A stretch of DNA of 64,000 nt from Burkholderiales bacterium RIFCSPLOWO2_02_FULL_57_36 (GTDB taxonomy: Bacteria; Pseudomonadota; Gammaproteobacteria; Burkholderiales; Burkholderiaceae_D), in the NCBI GenBank assembly GCA_001770855.1, contig MESE01000001.1, positions 248,001 through 312,000 on the forward strand, given 5' to 3'. Numbering within the stretch: position 1 is the stretch's first letter; every line of letters begins with the position of its first letter. The notes beneath the pieces are model-generated. The model saw only the letters and a program-made list of their open reading frames with translations. It searched no databases and was not told where the DNA came from. Positions 1-8,652 of this stretch are shown here, in pieces. A program made the position numbers and the translations under genes.

Positions 1-30
1 CTTTTAAACTTATGCGCATGGCGCATCTAC

Positions 31-64
31 CCACTCCTTCTCCCGCAGGCGGGAGAAGGAGTGG
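31..64. repeat. Perfect 16-bp palindrome (REP-like hairpin)
   Basis: Positions 31-46 (ccactccttctcccgc) are the exact reverse complement of 49-64, with only two bases between. No T-run follows, so it is not a classical terminator for either strand. The ctcccgc/gcgggag core resembles the dispersed REP-type hairpins common in proteobacterial intergenic DNA. A related C-rich hairpin lies at 44677-44697. Confidence 0.6.
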
Positions 65-143
65 GAGTGAAGCAGGGGTTTCGCGAGGCATCGCCTCGCG
101 CCTGCGCAACCGTACGGATATGTCGCATGCACCCGCCTGAATC

Positions 144-2087
144 ATGAACTTCTTCGCACAACAAGAGCACGCCCGCCGCCAGACCAGGACCTTGATCCTG
201 CTGTTTGTGCTCGCGGTAATTGCGATCGTGGTTGCGGTCAACCTGGTTGCCGCCTTGCTCTGGATCTGGGCGCAAGGCGGTACGCTTTCCGGCCCCAACT
301 ATTATCCGAACGGTTTTTTTCTCGCCAACACGCTGATCACGGTGGGATTGATCGGCGGCGGCACCATGGTTGAAACATTCAATCTTCGCGACGGCGGAGA
401 GGCGGTAGCGCAAATGGCCGGCGGACGCATGGTATCGCCGGCATCGCAAGACTTGCAGGAGCGCCGGCTGCTGAACGTGGTGGAAGAGATGGCGCTGGCG
501 TCCGGCATCGCTTGTCCCAAGGTGTACGTGCTGGACAAGGAGGATTCAATCAATGCCTTCGCCGCCGGTTACAATCCGAATGAAGCGGTGGTCGCGGTTA
601 CGCGCGGCACGCTCAATCGATTGACGCGCGACGAGCTGCAAGGCGTGGTAGGCCATGAATTCAGCCATATCCTGAACGGCGACATGCGCCTCAACGTACG
701 ATTGATCGGTGTCCTGTTCGGCATTCAGATGATTGCCAGCTTCGGTCAGCATCTGCTCCAGTTCGCCAGGCATTTTTCTGCGCCGCGCAGCCGCAACGAC
801 AAGGGACCATCGATCCAGGCTGTCATGTTCGCGCTCGGCGTGGCACTGTTCGTCATTGGATATATCGGGATTTTCTTTGGCCGCCTGATCAAGTCTGCCG
901 TATCGCGCCAGCGCGAATTTCTGGCCGACGCCAGTGCGATCCAGTTTACGCGCAACCCGGACGGCATCGGCAACGCGCTGCGCAAGATCGGCGGATTATC
1001 GCGTAAAAAGGAGTCGGCTTCCCGCATTCACCATCCCAACGCAGAACATCTTTCGCACCTGTTTTTAAGTGCCATCAAACCGAGTTTGCTGTCCGGCATG
1101 TTTGCGACCCATCCTCCGATCAAAGAACGCTTGCGCCGCATCTTCGGCAAGAATATCGAGTTGCTTGATGCGCCGGAACTTGCGGCGGAGATCGCCAGCG
1201 TGGAAGCGTTGCCGGATATTCCCTATGCCGCATCGGCTTTCGCGGGCGCCGCATCGTCCCCCGCAACGATAGTCCCATCGCCTGCGTTTTTCCACGGAAT
1301 GGCCGAACCGGCACGTCTCACGCCGGAACTGGAAAATGCGCTGCATGATCCGCAGGCTGCGCGCGCAGTGGTGTATGCATTGCTATTGGAGCGAGATGTT
1401 GAACGCGATGCACAAATGGCCTTGTTGCAGGGAGATGCGCCGCAGCAGGCGGCATTCGTCAAATATCTGGCCGAATCAATCGATCAACTGCCCCGGAGCG
1501 CGCGCCTGCCGTTGCTGGATTTGACGATGCCTGCGTTGCGGCAGTTGCCGGCAGCGGAACGAGCCATACTGCTGACGGCAGTGGACAAGCTGATCGCGGC
1601 GGACAACAAAATCACTCTGGCGGAATTCGTATTGCAAACCGTCCTGACGCGCCGTCTCGATGTGCATGCCGGGCGCGCCATTCCGGTGAAATTCGCCAAT
1701 GTCGCCGAATTGAAGAGCGAATGCGCGACGCTGCTTTCCCTGGTCGCGCATGTGGTGTCGGCGGCTCCGCGGACGCAGCAGGAAGCGCCGGCGCAGGCTT
1801 TCATGCGCGGCGCGGCGTGCTTCCCTGAACTCGGCTTGTCCGCCGATGATCTGCTGCCCGTTTCCGCAATCGGATTTGCCAACGCAAAGACCGCACTCGA
1901 CCGAGCGAACCAGCTTGCGCCGCTTGCCAAGCCGGCGCTGATCAAGGCTCTGCTTGCCACCGCGAATGCAACCGACAAGCTTCCCATAGCGGCTGCGGAC
2001 ATCCTTCGGGCAATCTGTGCAGCACTGGATGCGCCGATACCGCCGGCAGTGGCCGCAACCTATACGGATTTTTTACGTAAAGCGTGA
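144..2087 (+). CDS. M48-family membrane metalloprotease (HtpX-like) with long C-terminal extension
   Basis: This is a 647-residue zinc-dependent endopeptidase of the inner membrane. Hydrophobic segments lie at about residues 17-42, 56-78 and 225-247. The gluzincin motif HEFSH sits at residues 171-175 (zinc ligands H171 and H175, catalytic E172), and the third ligand is probably E258 in RQREFLADA. The first 330 residues match the M48/HtpX core, which in that family degrades misfolded membrane proteins. The remaining roughly 300 residues (Ala/Leu-rich, no motif recognised) have no counterpart in the ~290-residue HtpX and resemble the extended M48 proteins of beta-proteobacteria. The ATG at 144 is used because the membrane anchor follows directly, although no strong ribosome site precedes it. 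The next gene follows closely and is probably co-transcribed. Confidence 0.9.
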   Translation: MNFFAQQEHARRQTRTLILLFVLAVIAIVVAVNLVAALLWIWAQGGTLSGPNYYPNGFFLANTLITVGLIGGGTMVETFNLRDGGEAVAQMAGGRMVSPASQDLQERRLLNVVEEMALASGIACPKVYVLDKEDSINAFAAGYNPNEAVVAVTRGTLNRLTRDELQGVVGHEFSHILNGDMRLNVRLIGVLFGIQMIASFGQHLLQFARHFSAPRSRNDKGPSIQAVMFALGVALFVIGYIGIFFGRLIKSAVSRQREFLADASAIQFTRNPDGIGNALRKIGGLSRKKESASRIHHPNAEHLSHLFLSAIKPSLLSGMFATHPPIKERLRRIFGKNIELLDAPELAAEIASVEALPDIPYAASAFAGAASSPATIVPSPAFFHGMAEPARLTPELENALHDPQAARAVVYALLLERDVERDAQMALLQGDAPQQAAFVKYLAESIDQLPRSARLPLLDLTMPALRQLPAAERAILLTAVDKLIAADNKITLAEFVLQTVLTRRLDVHAGRAIPVKFANVAELKSECATLLSLVAHVVSAAPRTQQEAPAQAFMRGAACFPELGLSADDLLPVSAIGFANAKTALDRANQLAPLAKPALIKALLATANATDKLPIAAADILRAICAALDAPIPPAVAATYTDFLRKA

Positions 2088-2107
2088 CTGGAATAAAAGG
2101 AACAGGT

Positions 2108-2722
2108 ATGGAAAACACATCGGGGCAGGGAAGCTTGGCTGCCGTACCTCCCGAGATCGATCGCTGGAACTGGGGCGCTTTCTTGTTGAACTGGATTTGG
2201 GGCATCGGAAACAATACCTTCATCGCGCTGTTGGTGTTTGTTCCCTTTGTCGGTTTTGTGATGCCATTCGTTCTCGGCGTGAAAGGAAGCGCATGGGCAT
2301 GGCGCAATAAAAGGTGGGATAGCGTCGAGCATTTTCTGAGTGTTCAGAGAAAGTGGGCGAAATGGGCGGCCATCATTTATCTTTTGTTGATTGCCCTTTT
2401 TGCCGCATCCATGTTTTTTACATTCACGGCACTGAAGAACTCGGATGTTTACACGCTGGCGGTTTCCAGGATTGAAGCAAATCCGGAAGCGATGTCGCAA
2501 TTAGGTGCGCCAATCACGACTGGAATCCCAACAGGAAATTTCCAGATTTCCGGGCCGAGCGGCCAGGCCGATTTTTCCTTTAGCGTCGAAGGACAAAAGA
2601 ATCGAGGAACCGTATTTGTCGATGCGACCAGAGACATGGGAACATGGAAGATCAAGCGCATGGAGCTTGAACTGGAAGGCTCCAGGAAACGTATTAATCT
2701 GAATGATACTTCGACCGTTTGA
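2108..2722 (+). CDS. Membrane protein with Coa1-like C-terminal domain
   Basis: A 204-residue protein. An N-terminal aromatic segment (WNWGAFLLNWIWG) is followed by hydrophobic helices at about residues 35-60 and 85-110, then a soluble C-terminal domain of about 80 residues. That domain carries LGAPI, spaced glycines, a G-x-V-F-V-D-A-T-R strand and GTWKIKRMELEL. This pattern recalls the Coa1/Tim21-like fold linked to cytochrome oxidase assembly, but a role in respiration is not shown here. An in-frame GTG at 2084 overlaps the upstream stop; the ATG at 2108 is preferred because AAAAGGAACAGG precedes it. It lies 20 bp behind the M48 protease gene on the same strand. Confidence 0.75.
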   Translation: MENTSGQGSLAAVPPEIDRWNWGAFLLNWIWGIGNNTFIALLVFVPFVGFVMPFVLGVKGSAWAWRNKRWDSVEHFLSVQRKWAKWAAIIYLLLIALFAASMFFTFTALKNSDVYTLAVSRIEANPEAMSQLGAPITTGIPTGNFQISGPSGQADFSFSVEGQKNRGTVFVDATRDMGTWKIKRMELELEGSRKRINLNDTSTV

Positions 2723-2789
2723 TTCCGCTGCGATGCGACGCATTGATAAATGCAATAATTGACGCCCTGTTTTTTTCGAGAATGCCGCC

Positions 2790-3230
2790 ATGAGATTTGC
2801 TTACCCGATAAAGATTTTTTTGTGCAGCCTGTTTGCGCTTGCGATGAGCTTCAGTGCGCCAACCTTCGCCGCGGACCAGATCAAGGTGGTTTATCATCTT
2901 GCCGACGGTATCGACCAGGCAGCGCGCGCGATGGCGAATATCCGCAACCATTTGCGTGGTGAGCCGGATGCGAAAATTGTCGTGGTGGCACTCGGTGACG
3001 GCATCAAATTCATGCTTGCCGGTGCCAAGGACCGCAACGGCAAGCCATTCGATGCCCAAGTCAGCGCTCTTAAAGCGCAAGGTGTGGACTTTCGAGTTTG
3101 CAACAACACGCTGACTGCCCATGACGTTCCCGTATCGCAGTTGGTGCCGGAAGCAAAGCTGGTTCCTGCTGGCGTAGTTGAAATTGCGCGATTGCAGGCA
3201 AGAGAAGGATTCGTTTATTTGCGTCCATGA
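2790..3230 (+). CDS. Periplasmic DsrE-family protein
   Basis: A 146-residue protein with a clear signal peptide (about residues 1-27, ending in APTFA before ADQIK). The mature part has the DsrE/DsrF alpha/beta pattern of COG1416-type proteins: IKVVYHL, a helix with ARAMANIRNHL, KIVVVALGDGIKFML, and a conserved cysteine in DFRVCNNTL followed by LVPEAKLVPAGVVEIARLQ. Cytoplasmic DsrE relatives relay sulfur; secreted ones are uncharacterised but often sit near thiol or sulfur genes. The next gene is a membrane-anchored thioredoxin (TlpA type), which is consistent with a thiol-related role in the periplasm. The function is inferred from family only. Confidence 0.8.
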   Translation: MRFAYPIKIFLCSLFALAMSFSAPTFAADQIKVVYHLADGIDQAARAMANIRNHLRGEPDAKIVVVALGDGIKFMLAGAKDRNGKPFDAQVSALKAQGVDFRVCNNTLTAHDVPVSQLVPEAKLVPAGVVEIARLQAREGFVYLRP

Positions 3231-3279
3231 CAGCCTGCTCCGGCGCGGGAGGCGAACGGCGCTTCCCTCTCGAAGTGAC

Positions 3280-3285
3280 TATAAT
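3280..3285 (+). promoter_or_regulatory. Candidate -10 element for the TlpA gene
   Basis: A perfect TATAAT lies 37 bases ahead of the ATG at 3323, in the short gap after the DsrE gene. No good -35 hexamer is visible at 16-18 bp spacing, so this is a weak promoter call. Confidence 0.35.
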
Positions 3286-3322
3286 GCCCGGATCGAATAC
3301 ACAAGGTATTGGCAAGTAAACC

Positions 3323-3850
3323 ATGCAGCCCGAAACAGCGACATCATCCGGCAAGTGTACATGGGTCAAATTATTTTCCCTGCTCGTCGTTCTGGTGATT
3401 GTTGCCGTCGGCTATTTTTCTTTTTCTGCAACGGAAGCCGCACCCGAAGTCACTTTCACCAATCTGAAGGGTGAAAAAATCACATCGCAAAGTTTGCGCG
3501 GCAAGGTCGTGATGGTGAATTTCTGGGCAACGTCGTGCGATACCTGCATTAAGGAAATGCCGCAGATGGTGGAAACCTACAACAAGTACAAGGACAAGGG
3601 CTTTGAATTCGTTGCTGTCGCCATGAGTTACGATCCACCCAATTATGTATTGAATTATGCTCAGACACGCAGCCTGCCATTCGACGTTGTGCTCGATACG
3701 CAGGGGAAATTGGCGAAATCATTTGGCGATGTAAAACTGACGCCAACCACTTTCGTGATCGATAAAAAAGGCGATATCATCAGGCGCTATATTGGCGAGC
3801 CGGAGTTTGGAGCGCTGCATCAGTTGCTGGAAAAAGAATTGGCCGTGTGA
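3323..3850 (+). CDS. TlpA-family membrane-anchored thioredoxin
   Basis: A 175-residue protein with one N-terminal membrane anchor (about residues 14-34) and a periplasmic thioredoxin fold. The active site is WATSCDTC (a CxxC with Asp-Thr between the cysteines), followed by KEMPQM. A cis-proline region is visible at LTPTTFVIDKKGDIIRRYIGE. TlpA/ResA proteins reduce disulfides or apocytochrome cysteines outside the membrane. The sequence does not identify the specific partner. It follows the DsrE gene and is closed by a strong terminator at 3870-3891. Confidence 0.9.
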   Translation: MQPETATSSGKCTWVKLFSLLVVLVIVAVGYFSFSATEAAPEVTFTNLKGEKITSQSLRGKVVMVNFWATSCDTCIKEMPQMVETYNKYKDKGFEFVAVAMSYDPPNYVLNYAQTRSLPFDVVLDTQGKLAKSFGDVKLTPTTFVIDKKGDIIRRYIGEPEFGALHQLLEKELAV

Positions 3851-3869
3851 CCATTGAATGACCGAATAC

Positions 3870-3897
3870 AAAGGGCCTTCGGGCCCTTTTTGGTTTT
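3870..3897 (+). terminator. Rho-independent terminator after the TlpA gene
   Basis: The 8-bp stem AAAGGGCC / GGCCCTTT (3870-3877 and 3882-3889) has a TTCG tetraloop and is followed by TTTTTGGTTTT. This is a textbook intrinsic terminator 20 bp after the TlpA stop codon. Confidence 0.9.
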
Positions 3898-4083
3898 GTA
3901 CAATGAGTCCCACAGCAGCAACTCCGGCGCAAACGCCAGCTTTTCTGCAATGCAAGTCACACGGTGCAGAACCTGCACGCATATCCATAATCCAATTGAT
4001 TGTTGACCTGACAAGCCGTGTCGGCGGATCAGTTCGCTTGCGCTCCGGCATATAAGCCAGAGATTTTTCGACATAAGGCCAAT

Positions 4084-5172
4084 ATGGACAACTGGCAATG
4101 GAATAATGTCCGCTCGGCAAAGGCGATGTTCGAACAAATGGACCGTATTCGCCGCCAGCGAGGCAAGGTGCTCGAATCCGCAGGATTCGGCCCGTTGGAA
4201 ACGCCCTATCTGGTTCTGCATTCCGAGGCCGGAGTCAAGCTGCGCAGATATGGCGACACATCGAATAAGGGACCAGCTATGCTGATTGTTCCGGCGCCGA
4301 TCAAACGGGCATACATCTGGGACCTCGCGCCGGAGGTCAGCGTTGTGCGCCATTGCCTCAATAAAGGGTTGCGGGTCTACCTTGCGGAATGGACGCAAGT
4401 TGGCGCAGCCGAACAGGATTTTGGCTTGGCAGACTATGGGGAGCGCCTGCTAAAGGCTTGCGTTGACGCGATCGAATCGGACTGCGGCCAGGCACAAATC
4501 ATTCTTGCCGGTCACTCCCTGGGTGGTGCTCTGGCGGCTATTTTTGCGTGCATCCATCCGCGCCATATGCGTGCATTGGTGCTGCTGGAAACGCCATTGC
4601 ACTTCGGTGCCGATGCGGGCGATTTTTCGTCGCTGGTTGCGGCTACACCGGACGCGCAGTCGATCGAAGCGGCATTCGGCAATGTGCCGGGCTCTTTTCT
4701 CAATGCCGTCAGCATCGCGGCGGCGCCGCATGCATTCCAATGGGAGCGTTATCTCGACTGGTCGTTATCGATGAGAAGTCCTGAGGCGATGGCTACCCAC
4801 ATGCGGGTCGAGCGCTGGATGCATGATGAATTTTCCCTGCCGGGAAAGCTGTTTACTGAAATCGTCGAACTGCTATATCGCAACGATCAACTGATGAACG
4901 GCAGCCTATGCATAGATGGTCAGCGAATCGGACCGCCGGATTTGAAGGCGCCGCTGCTCAATGTAGTCGATCCGCGCAGCACGGTTATCCCGCCGCAATC
5001 GATTCTGCCGTTTCATGAAGCCGCCGCCAGTAGAGCAAAGAAAATATTGCAGTATGAAGGCGATGTCGGCATCGCCATTCAGCATGTCGGGGTACTGGTC
5101 GGCACCAGCGCTCATGCCGTTATCTGGCCGGCGATATTCGACTGGTTTGGCGAGATGGATGCCATTTGCTGA
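4084..5172 (+). CDS. PhaC-like alpha/beta hydrolase (serine nucleophile)
   Basis: A 362-residue protein of the alpha/beta-hydrolase fold that resembles the core of polyhydroxyalkanoate synthases. The segment AYIWDLAPEVSVVRHCLNKG followed by VYLAEWTQ and DYGERLLKACVDAI has the PhaC layout. The nucleophile elbow is GHSLGG (about residue 146), so the position that is Cys in PHA synthases is Ser here, as in lipases and depolymerases. Candidate acid and base are the Asp of NVVDPRSTVIP and the His of QHVGVLVG. Hydrolysis of an ester or PHA-type substrate is more likely than polymer synthesis. The ATG at 4084 has AAGG five bases upstream, so it is preferred over an in-frame start at 4018. The gene stands alone after a terminator. 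Confidence 0.75.
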   Translation: MDNWQWNNVRSAKAMFEQMDRIRRQRGKVLESAGFGPLETPYLVLHSEAGVKLRRYGDTSNKGPAMLIVPAPIKRAYIWDLAPEVSVVRHCLNKGLRVYLAEWTQVGAAEQDFGLADYGERLLKACVDAIESDCGQAQIILAGHSLGGALAAIFACIHPRHMRALVLLETPLHFGADAGDFSSLVAATPDAQSIEAAFGNVPGSFLNAVSIAAAPHAFQWERYLDWSLSMRSPEAMATHMRVERWMHDEFSLPGKLFTEIVELLYRNDQLMNGSLCIDGQRIGPPDLKAPLLNVVDPRSTVIPPQSILPFHEAAASRAKKILQYEGDVGIAIQHVGVLVGTSAHAVIWPAIFDWFGEMDAIC

Positions 5173-5258
5173 GGCGTTCTCGATTTATTTGTGACTTGCA
5201 AAAATCATGACTTGATTCGGCCGGATGGGTACGGCGCGGGTATCCCGTGCTTTCAGGC

Positions 5259-5846
5259 CTATCTCGCGGCGAGAATTTGCTCCGTCGCCTCTATCCAGAC
5301 GCTTTCGCCGTTCTTGCGCTTAGTGGAGAAGATGGCGTTACGTGCCAGACCGCTGATTTTGCGCGTAACGACGTCCATGACCCAGCCGTGGGTAATGACC
5401 AGCACCCGGCGACCGCGGTGACGCGCGCCGATTTCGACGAACGCACCGAGCACGCGATCGGCGAATTCGTCCATCGACTCTCCGCCCACGAAGTTGGTAG
5501 CGGGGTTGCGGCGCAGGATCTGCTCGAACAATGCCGGATTCAGTTCGGCCAGTTCATCCTTCGGGATGCCCTGGATCGCGCCAAAGTGTCTCTCCTTGAG
5601 GCTCTCGTGACAAGATGGCGGCGGCAGTCTCAGCGCGGCGGCGACGATTTCGGCTGTTTCACGCGCGCGCAACAACGGACTCGTCCATACGGCACTGAAA
5701 CCCGTATCGGCGAAAGCTGCCGCCAACCCGCTTGCCTGACGGCGTCCTACCTGGTTGATCGGTATGTCGAGCCAGCCTTGAAGAATGCCATTCCTGTTCC
5801 AATCGGTTTCACCATGGCGGGCGATGCAGATATGAGCGGCTTTCAT
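5259..5846 (-). CDS. Histidine phosphatase family protein (GpmB/CobC-like)
   Basis: A 195-residue cytoplasmic member of the phosphoglycerate-mutase-like superfamily. The phospho-acceptor motif is ARHGETDWN (His at about residue 11). The second arginine is in SPLLRARETA, the acid in KERHFG, and the second histidine in VLVITHGWVMD. Length and motifs match the GpmB/CobC/PhoE branch, which are broad phosphatases rather than glycolytic mutases. A true GpmA is encoded at 29487-30233, so this one probably serves another substrate. It lies downstream of lipA on the same strand after a 54-bp gap. Confidence 0.88.
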   Translation of the reverse strand: MKAAHICIARHGETDWNRNGILQGWLDIPINQVGRRQASGLAAAFADTGFSAVWTSPLLRARETAEIVAAALRLPPPSCHESLKERHFGAIQGIPKDELAELNPALFEQILRRNPATNFVGGESMDEFADRVLGAFVEIGARHRGRRVLVITHGWVMDVVTRKISGLARNAIFSTKRKNGESVWIEATEQILAAR

Positions 5847-5900
5847 GCGGCTTAAAATGCCTAATTTTTATACGGACGGAATCGTCCGGTATGCGCTTGA

Positions 5901-6893
5901 TTAAAGTGTCCGGCCGTCCACGGCAATCCCCGCGTCATGCGCCTGCTGATCCGCATGGTAGGAACTGCGTACCATCGCACCGACTGCGGCGTGCGCGAAG
6001 CCCATTTTGTACGCTTCCGCTTCAAACATCTTGAACGTATCAGGATGCACATAGCGCCGTACCGGCAGATGGTCACCGCTTGGCATCAGGTATTGGCCGA
6101 TGGTCAGCATATCGACATCGTGCGCGCGCAGGTCGCGCATGACTTGCAGGATTTCTTCATCGGTTTCGCCCAGACCGACCATGATGCCGGACTTGGTGGG
6201 CGTATCAGGATGCAGCGCCTTGAAGCTCTTGAGCAGATTGAGCGAATACGCATAATCGGAACCTGGACGCGCTTCCTTGTATAGGCGCGGCACGGTTTCC
6301 AGGTTGTGGTTCATTACGTCGGGCGGGGTCGCCTTCAGTATTTCCAGCGCACGGTCTGCGCGGCCGCGAAAATCCGGCGTCAGGATTTCGATGCGCGTCG
6401 CCGGCGACAGTTCGCGCACGCGCTTGATGCAGGCGGCAAAATGTCCGGCGCCGCCGTCGCGCAAGTCGTCGCGGTCGACCGAGGTGATCACGACATAATT
6501 GAGCTTCAGTGCGGCGATGGTCTTGGCCAGGTTTTCCGGTTCGTTCGCGTCCAGCGGATCGGGGCGGCCGTGACCGACATCGCAGAACGGGCAGCGCCGC
6601 GTGCATTTGTCGCCCATGATCATGAAGGTTGCGGTGCCCTTGCCGAAGCATTCGCCGATGTTGGGACACGATGCTTCTTCGCATACCGTCACCAGTTTAT
6701 TGGCGCGCAGGATGTCCTTGATCTCGTAAAAGCGGGTGGAAGGCGAGCCGGCCTTGACCCGGATCCAGTCCGGTTTCGGCAGCTTCTCCGCGCGTACGAT
6801 CTTGATCGGGATGCGGGAAGTCTTGCCAGCGCCTTTTTGCTTTTCGCCGGGGTTGTAAGTGGAAGATTCAGGCGATTTTTTTTCGATGGTCAT
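5901..6893 (-). CDS. lipA: Lipoyl synthase
   Basis: A 330-residue radical-SAM enzyme that inserts two sulfur atoms into protein-bound octanoyl groups to make lipoyl cofactor. The auxiliary-cluster cysteines are in [12 protein letters not shown] and the SAM-cluster cysteines in [15 protein letters not shown] (CxxxCxxC). The C-terminal serine ligand is in MVRSSYHAD. An N-terminal extension of about 35 residues, rich in Lys and Pro, precedes the conserved core, as is common in beta-proteobacterial LipA. It lies 81 bp downstream of lipB on the same strand, so the two steps of the lipoylation pathway are probably co-expressed. Confidence 0.97.
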   Translation of the reverse strand: MTIEKKSPESSTYNPGEKQKGAGKTSRIPIKIVRAEKLPKPDWIRVKAGSPSTRFYEIKDILRANKLVTVCEEASCPNIGECFGKGTATFMIMGDKCTRRCPFCDVGHGRPDPLDANEPENLAKTIAALKLNYVVITSVDRDDLRDGGAGHFAACIKRVRELSPATRIEILTPDFRGRADRALEILKATPPDVMNHNLETVPRLYKEARPGSDYAYSLNLLKSFKALHPDTPTKSGIMVGLGETDEEILQVMRDLRAHDVDMLTIGQYLMPSGDHLPVRRYVHPDTFKMFEAEAYKMGFAHAAVGAMVRSSYHADQQAHDAGIAVDGRTL

Positions 6894-6974
6894 GCCGCAG
6901 ATTGCTTTCTGTCAGATCGATCCGCTCGTGCGCATACGCGTCGGATCAGGGGGCCGGCACCGCAACAGGCGGTT

Positions 6975-7616
6975 TCATTGTGCCAATAGGGCCGAGAGTT
7001 TGTGAGCAAGTACTGACTGCGCGTCTTGCAAAGTGACATCAACGCCCAGGGTTTTCATATCGATCGTGGTCAAGCCTTCGTAGCCGCATGGATTGATCCA
7101 CGAAAACGGGGTCAAATCCATTGCCACATTCAATGCCACGCCATGATAGGTGCAGCCGTTGCCGCGTATTTTCAATCCAAGCGCGGCAATTTTTGCACCT
7201 TGCCAAGGATTGTTTGCCATATAAATTCCTGGGGCGTCCGGCTTGCGCCGACCCTCAAGATTATACGCCGCCAAGACATCGATCACCGCCTGCTCTATCC
7301 GATGCACGAATTCGCGCGCAAACAATCGGCCGCCCGCTTTGTTGCGCCGCAGATCTATCATGAGATAAATAATCGCCTGCCCGGGGCCGTGATAAGTCAC
7401 TTCACCGCCGCGGTCGCTCTGGATAATCGGGATAGCATGCGCATCAAGCACATGTGAAGGATTCGCGGCCAGCCCCAGCGTGAAGACCGGCGGATGTTCG
7501 ACGATCCAGCATTCGTCGCGGGTATCCGCGGTGCGGGCATCGGTAAATGCTCGCATCGCGGCGAACGTCGCTTCGTATGGTTCCAGCCCGCGATGGACAA
7601 TGATTGGCGATGACAT
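6975..7616 (-). CDS. lipB: Octanoyl-[acyl-carrier-protein]:protein N-octanoyltransferase
   Basis: A 213-residue enzyme that transfers octanoate from ACP to lipoyl-domain lysines, the step before LipA. Diagnostic motifs are [12 protein letters not shown], the catalytic lysine region [20 protein letters not shown] and the catalytic cysteine in [10 protein letters not shown]. Length is normal for the family. The ATG at 7616 starts [11 protein letters not shown], directly before the conserved region. The next upstream gene on this strand (DUF3291) is unrelated and ends 24 bp away, so lipB may be read from further upstream. Confidence 0.96.
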   Translation of the reverse strand: MSSPIIVHRGLEPYEATFAAMRAFTDARTADTRDECWIVEHPPVFTLGLAANPSHVLDAHAIPIIQSDRGGEVTYHGPGQAIIYLMIDLRRNKAGGRLFAREFVHRIEQAVIDVLAAYNLEGRRKPDAPGIYMANNPWQGAKIAALGLKIRGNGCTYHGVALNVAMDLTPFSWINPCGYEGLTTIDMKTLGVDVTLQDAQSVLAHKLSALLAQ

Positions 7617-7640
7617 AGCCGCCAGTGTACCGAAACCGCG

Positions 7641-8138
7641 TCAGCCGTGGGATTGGGACAGTGGCGCAATGGTTGCGAGATCGGGTAAGGCGGAATCGGC
7701 AAACGGACTGGAAAATGAAAATGCGCATGCGGTTTCGCCATGAAGCTGCAGATGCTGCAAACGTGCTTTCGCTTCATCGATCGATGGAATATGTCCTGCT
7801 TCTATCCACCACAGCGCGTAATATGCGTCGCCGAAGCGTTCGAACCATGATTTTCGCTGACGCATCACATCCGCATGCGCGCTGCGGAAGACGAACTGCT
7901 TGAGTTGCGCAGGCGTCTCCCATACCGACAGGTTGAAAAGAACCCGGTCGTCGTCGTAGGGCCGCAGCGAAATCGCATTTCCTTCGTCGGTCTTCAAGCG
8001 CCAGACAAAGCCGGCGCTTGATTCGGCAAGCGCATTGATGTCATCCAGCCTGGCGACAAAACCGGCCATCACCTGATCATCCATGGGAGCGAGCGCACGC
8101 GCGATGTTGACTTGGGCAAGGTGAAACTGTCGGGACAT
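7641..8138 (-). CDS. DUF3291 domain protein
   Basis: A 165-residue soluble protein. It matches the remembered DUF3291 pattern: an N-terminal FHLAQVNIARA, then GFVWRLK, a strand-rich LFNLSVWETPAQLKQFVFRSAHADVMRQRKSWF, and ALWWIEAGHIPSIDEAKARL. The fold is expected to be dimeric alpha/beta-barrel-like (ferredoxin-like), as in small monooxygenase-like proteins, but no biochemical function is known and no catalytic residue can be named. It lies in an apparent insertion between the DUF493 gene and lipB, with the DUF2917 gene just upstream on the same strand. Confidence 0.8.
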   Translation of the reverse strand: MSRQFHLAQVNIARALAPMDDQVMAGFVARLDDINALAESSAGFVWRLKTDEGNAISLRPYDDDRVLFNLSVWETPAQLKQFVFRSAHADVMRQRKSWFERFGDAYYALWWIEAGHIPSIDEAKARLQHLQLHGETACAFSFSSPFADSALPDLATIAPLSQSHG

Positions 8139-8184
8139 TAATATTCCTTTTTCTGTTTTTTGGGGGGCAATTAATTTGGAACTG

Positions 8185-8502
8185 TCATTCCAGGGAGCAT
8201 GGCGACGGTTCGAGCCGACGTCCCTTGCCGATCCGGGCGCGTGGGTTGTTCCGCGCTCGCCGCATTGCCGTCGGACGAATATCGACTAGGCTGATGCATT
8301 TTTCGGCTTCAATCACAACCAGCCGGTCGGGCGGGATGAGCAGCATGTCGCCGCCGCAGAGCCAATGGTCCTCCGGCAACCCTTCAATCGTAATCCACAC
8401 CAGGCCGCTTGCAACATGCAGCGTTTTTGCATGCCGAGCGATACCGGACAACACTTGGCCATGCTCGACTGTATGTGAATTTTGTGTGAATAATGTGCTC
8501 AT
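8185..8502 (-). CDS. DUF2917 domain protein
   Basis: A 105-residue protein resembling the DUF2917 family: HTVEHGQVLSGIA, a short beta-rich cupin-like core (LHVASGLVWITIEG), DHWLCGGDMLLIPPDRLVVIEAE, and a C-terminal basic tail. The function is unknown. The in-frame codon at 8523 would add seven residues, but an AGGAG ribosome site lies eight bases before the ATG at 8502, which fixes the start. The gene is divergent from the LysR regulator and the two share a 150-bp control region with a palindrome at 8580-8609. Regulation by that LysR protein is therefore the simplest guess. Confidence 0.75.
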   Translation of the reverse strand: MSTLFTQNSHTVEHGQVLSGIARHAKTLHVASGLVWITIEGLPEDHWLCGGDMLLIPPDRLVVIEAEKCISLVDIRPTAMRRARNNPRARIGKGRRLEPSPCSLE

Positions 8503-8579
8503 AATTTGTTGCTCCTGATGCAACTAAAAATTCAAGTCTGTAAAGCAGAACTGCCCACTTTCCTTGAGAACTGGTAAAA

Positions 8580-8609
8580 GTTTAGTACTTGCATGTCAAA
8601 TAACTAAAC
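8580..8609. promoter_or_regulatory. Candidate LysR-type operator
   Basis: An inverted repeat, GTTTAGT (8580-8586) and ACTAAAC (8603-8609), spans 30 bp in the divergent region between the DUF2917 gene and the LysR gene. It is 43 bp ahead of the regulator start, which is where auto-regulated LysR proteins usually bind. Binding is inferred from position and symmetry only. Confidence 0.45.
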
Positions 8610-8652
8610 GATATATTTTCAATCTTCTTGCTAATTTATCTCACATGTAACC

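Noticed and set aside
6306..6989. Plus-strand frame opposite lipA (227 codons)
   Set aside because: lipA is certain by its iron-sulfur motifs; the opposite frame has no recognised domain and an Arg/Ala-rich shadow composition.
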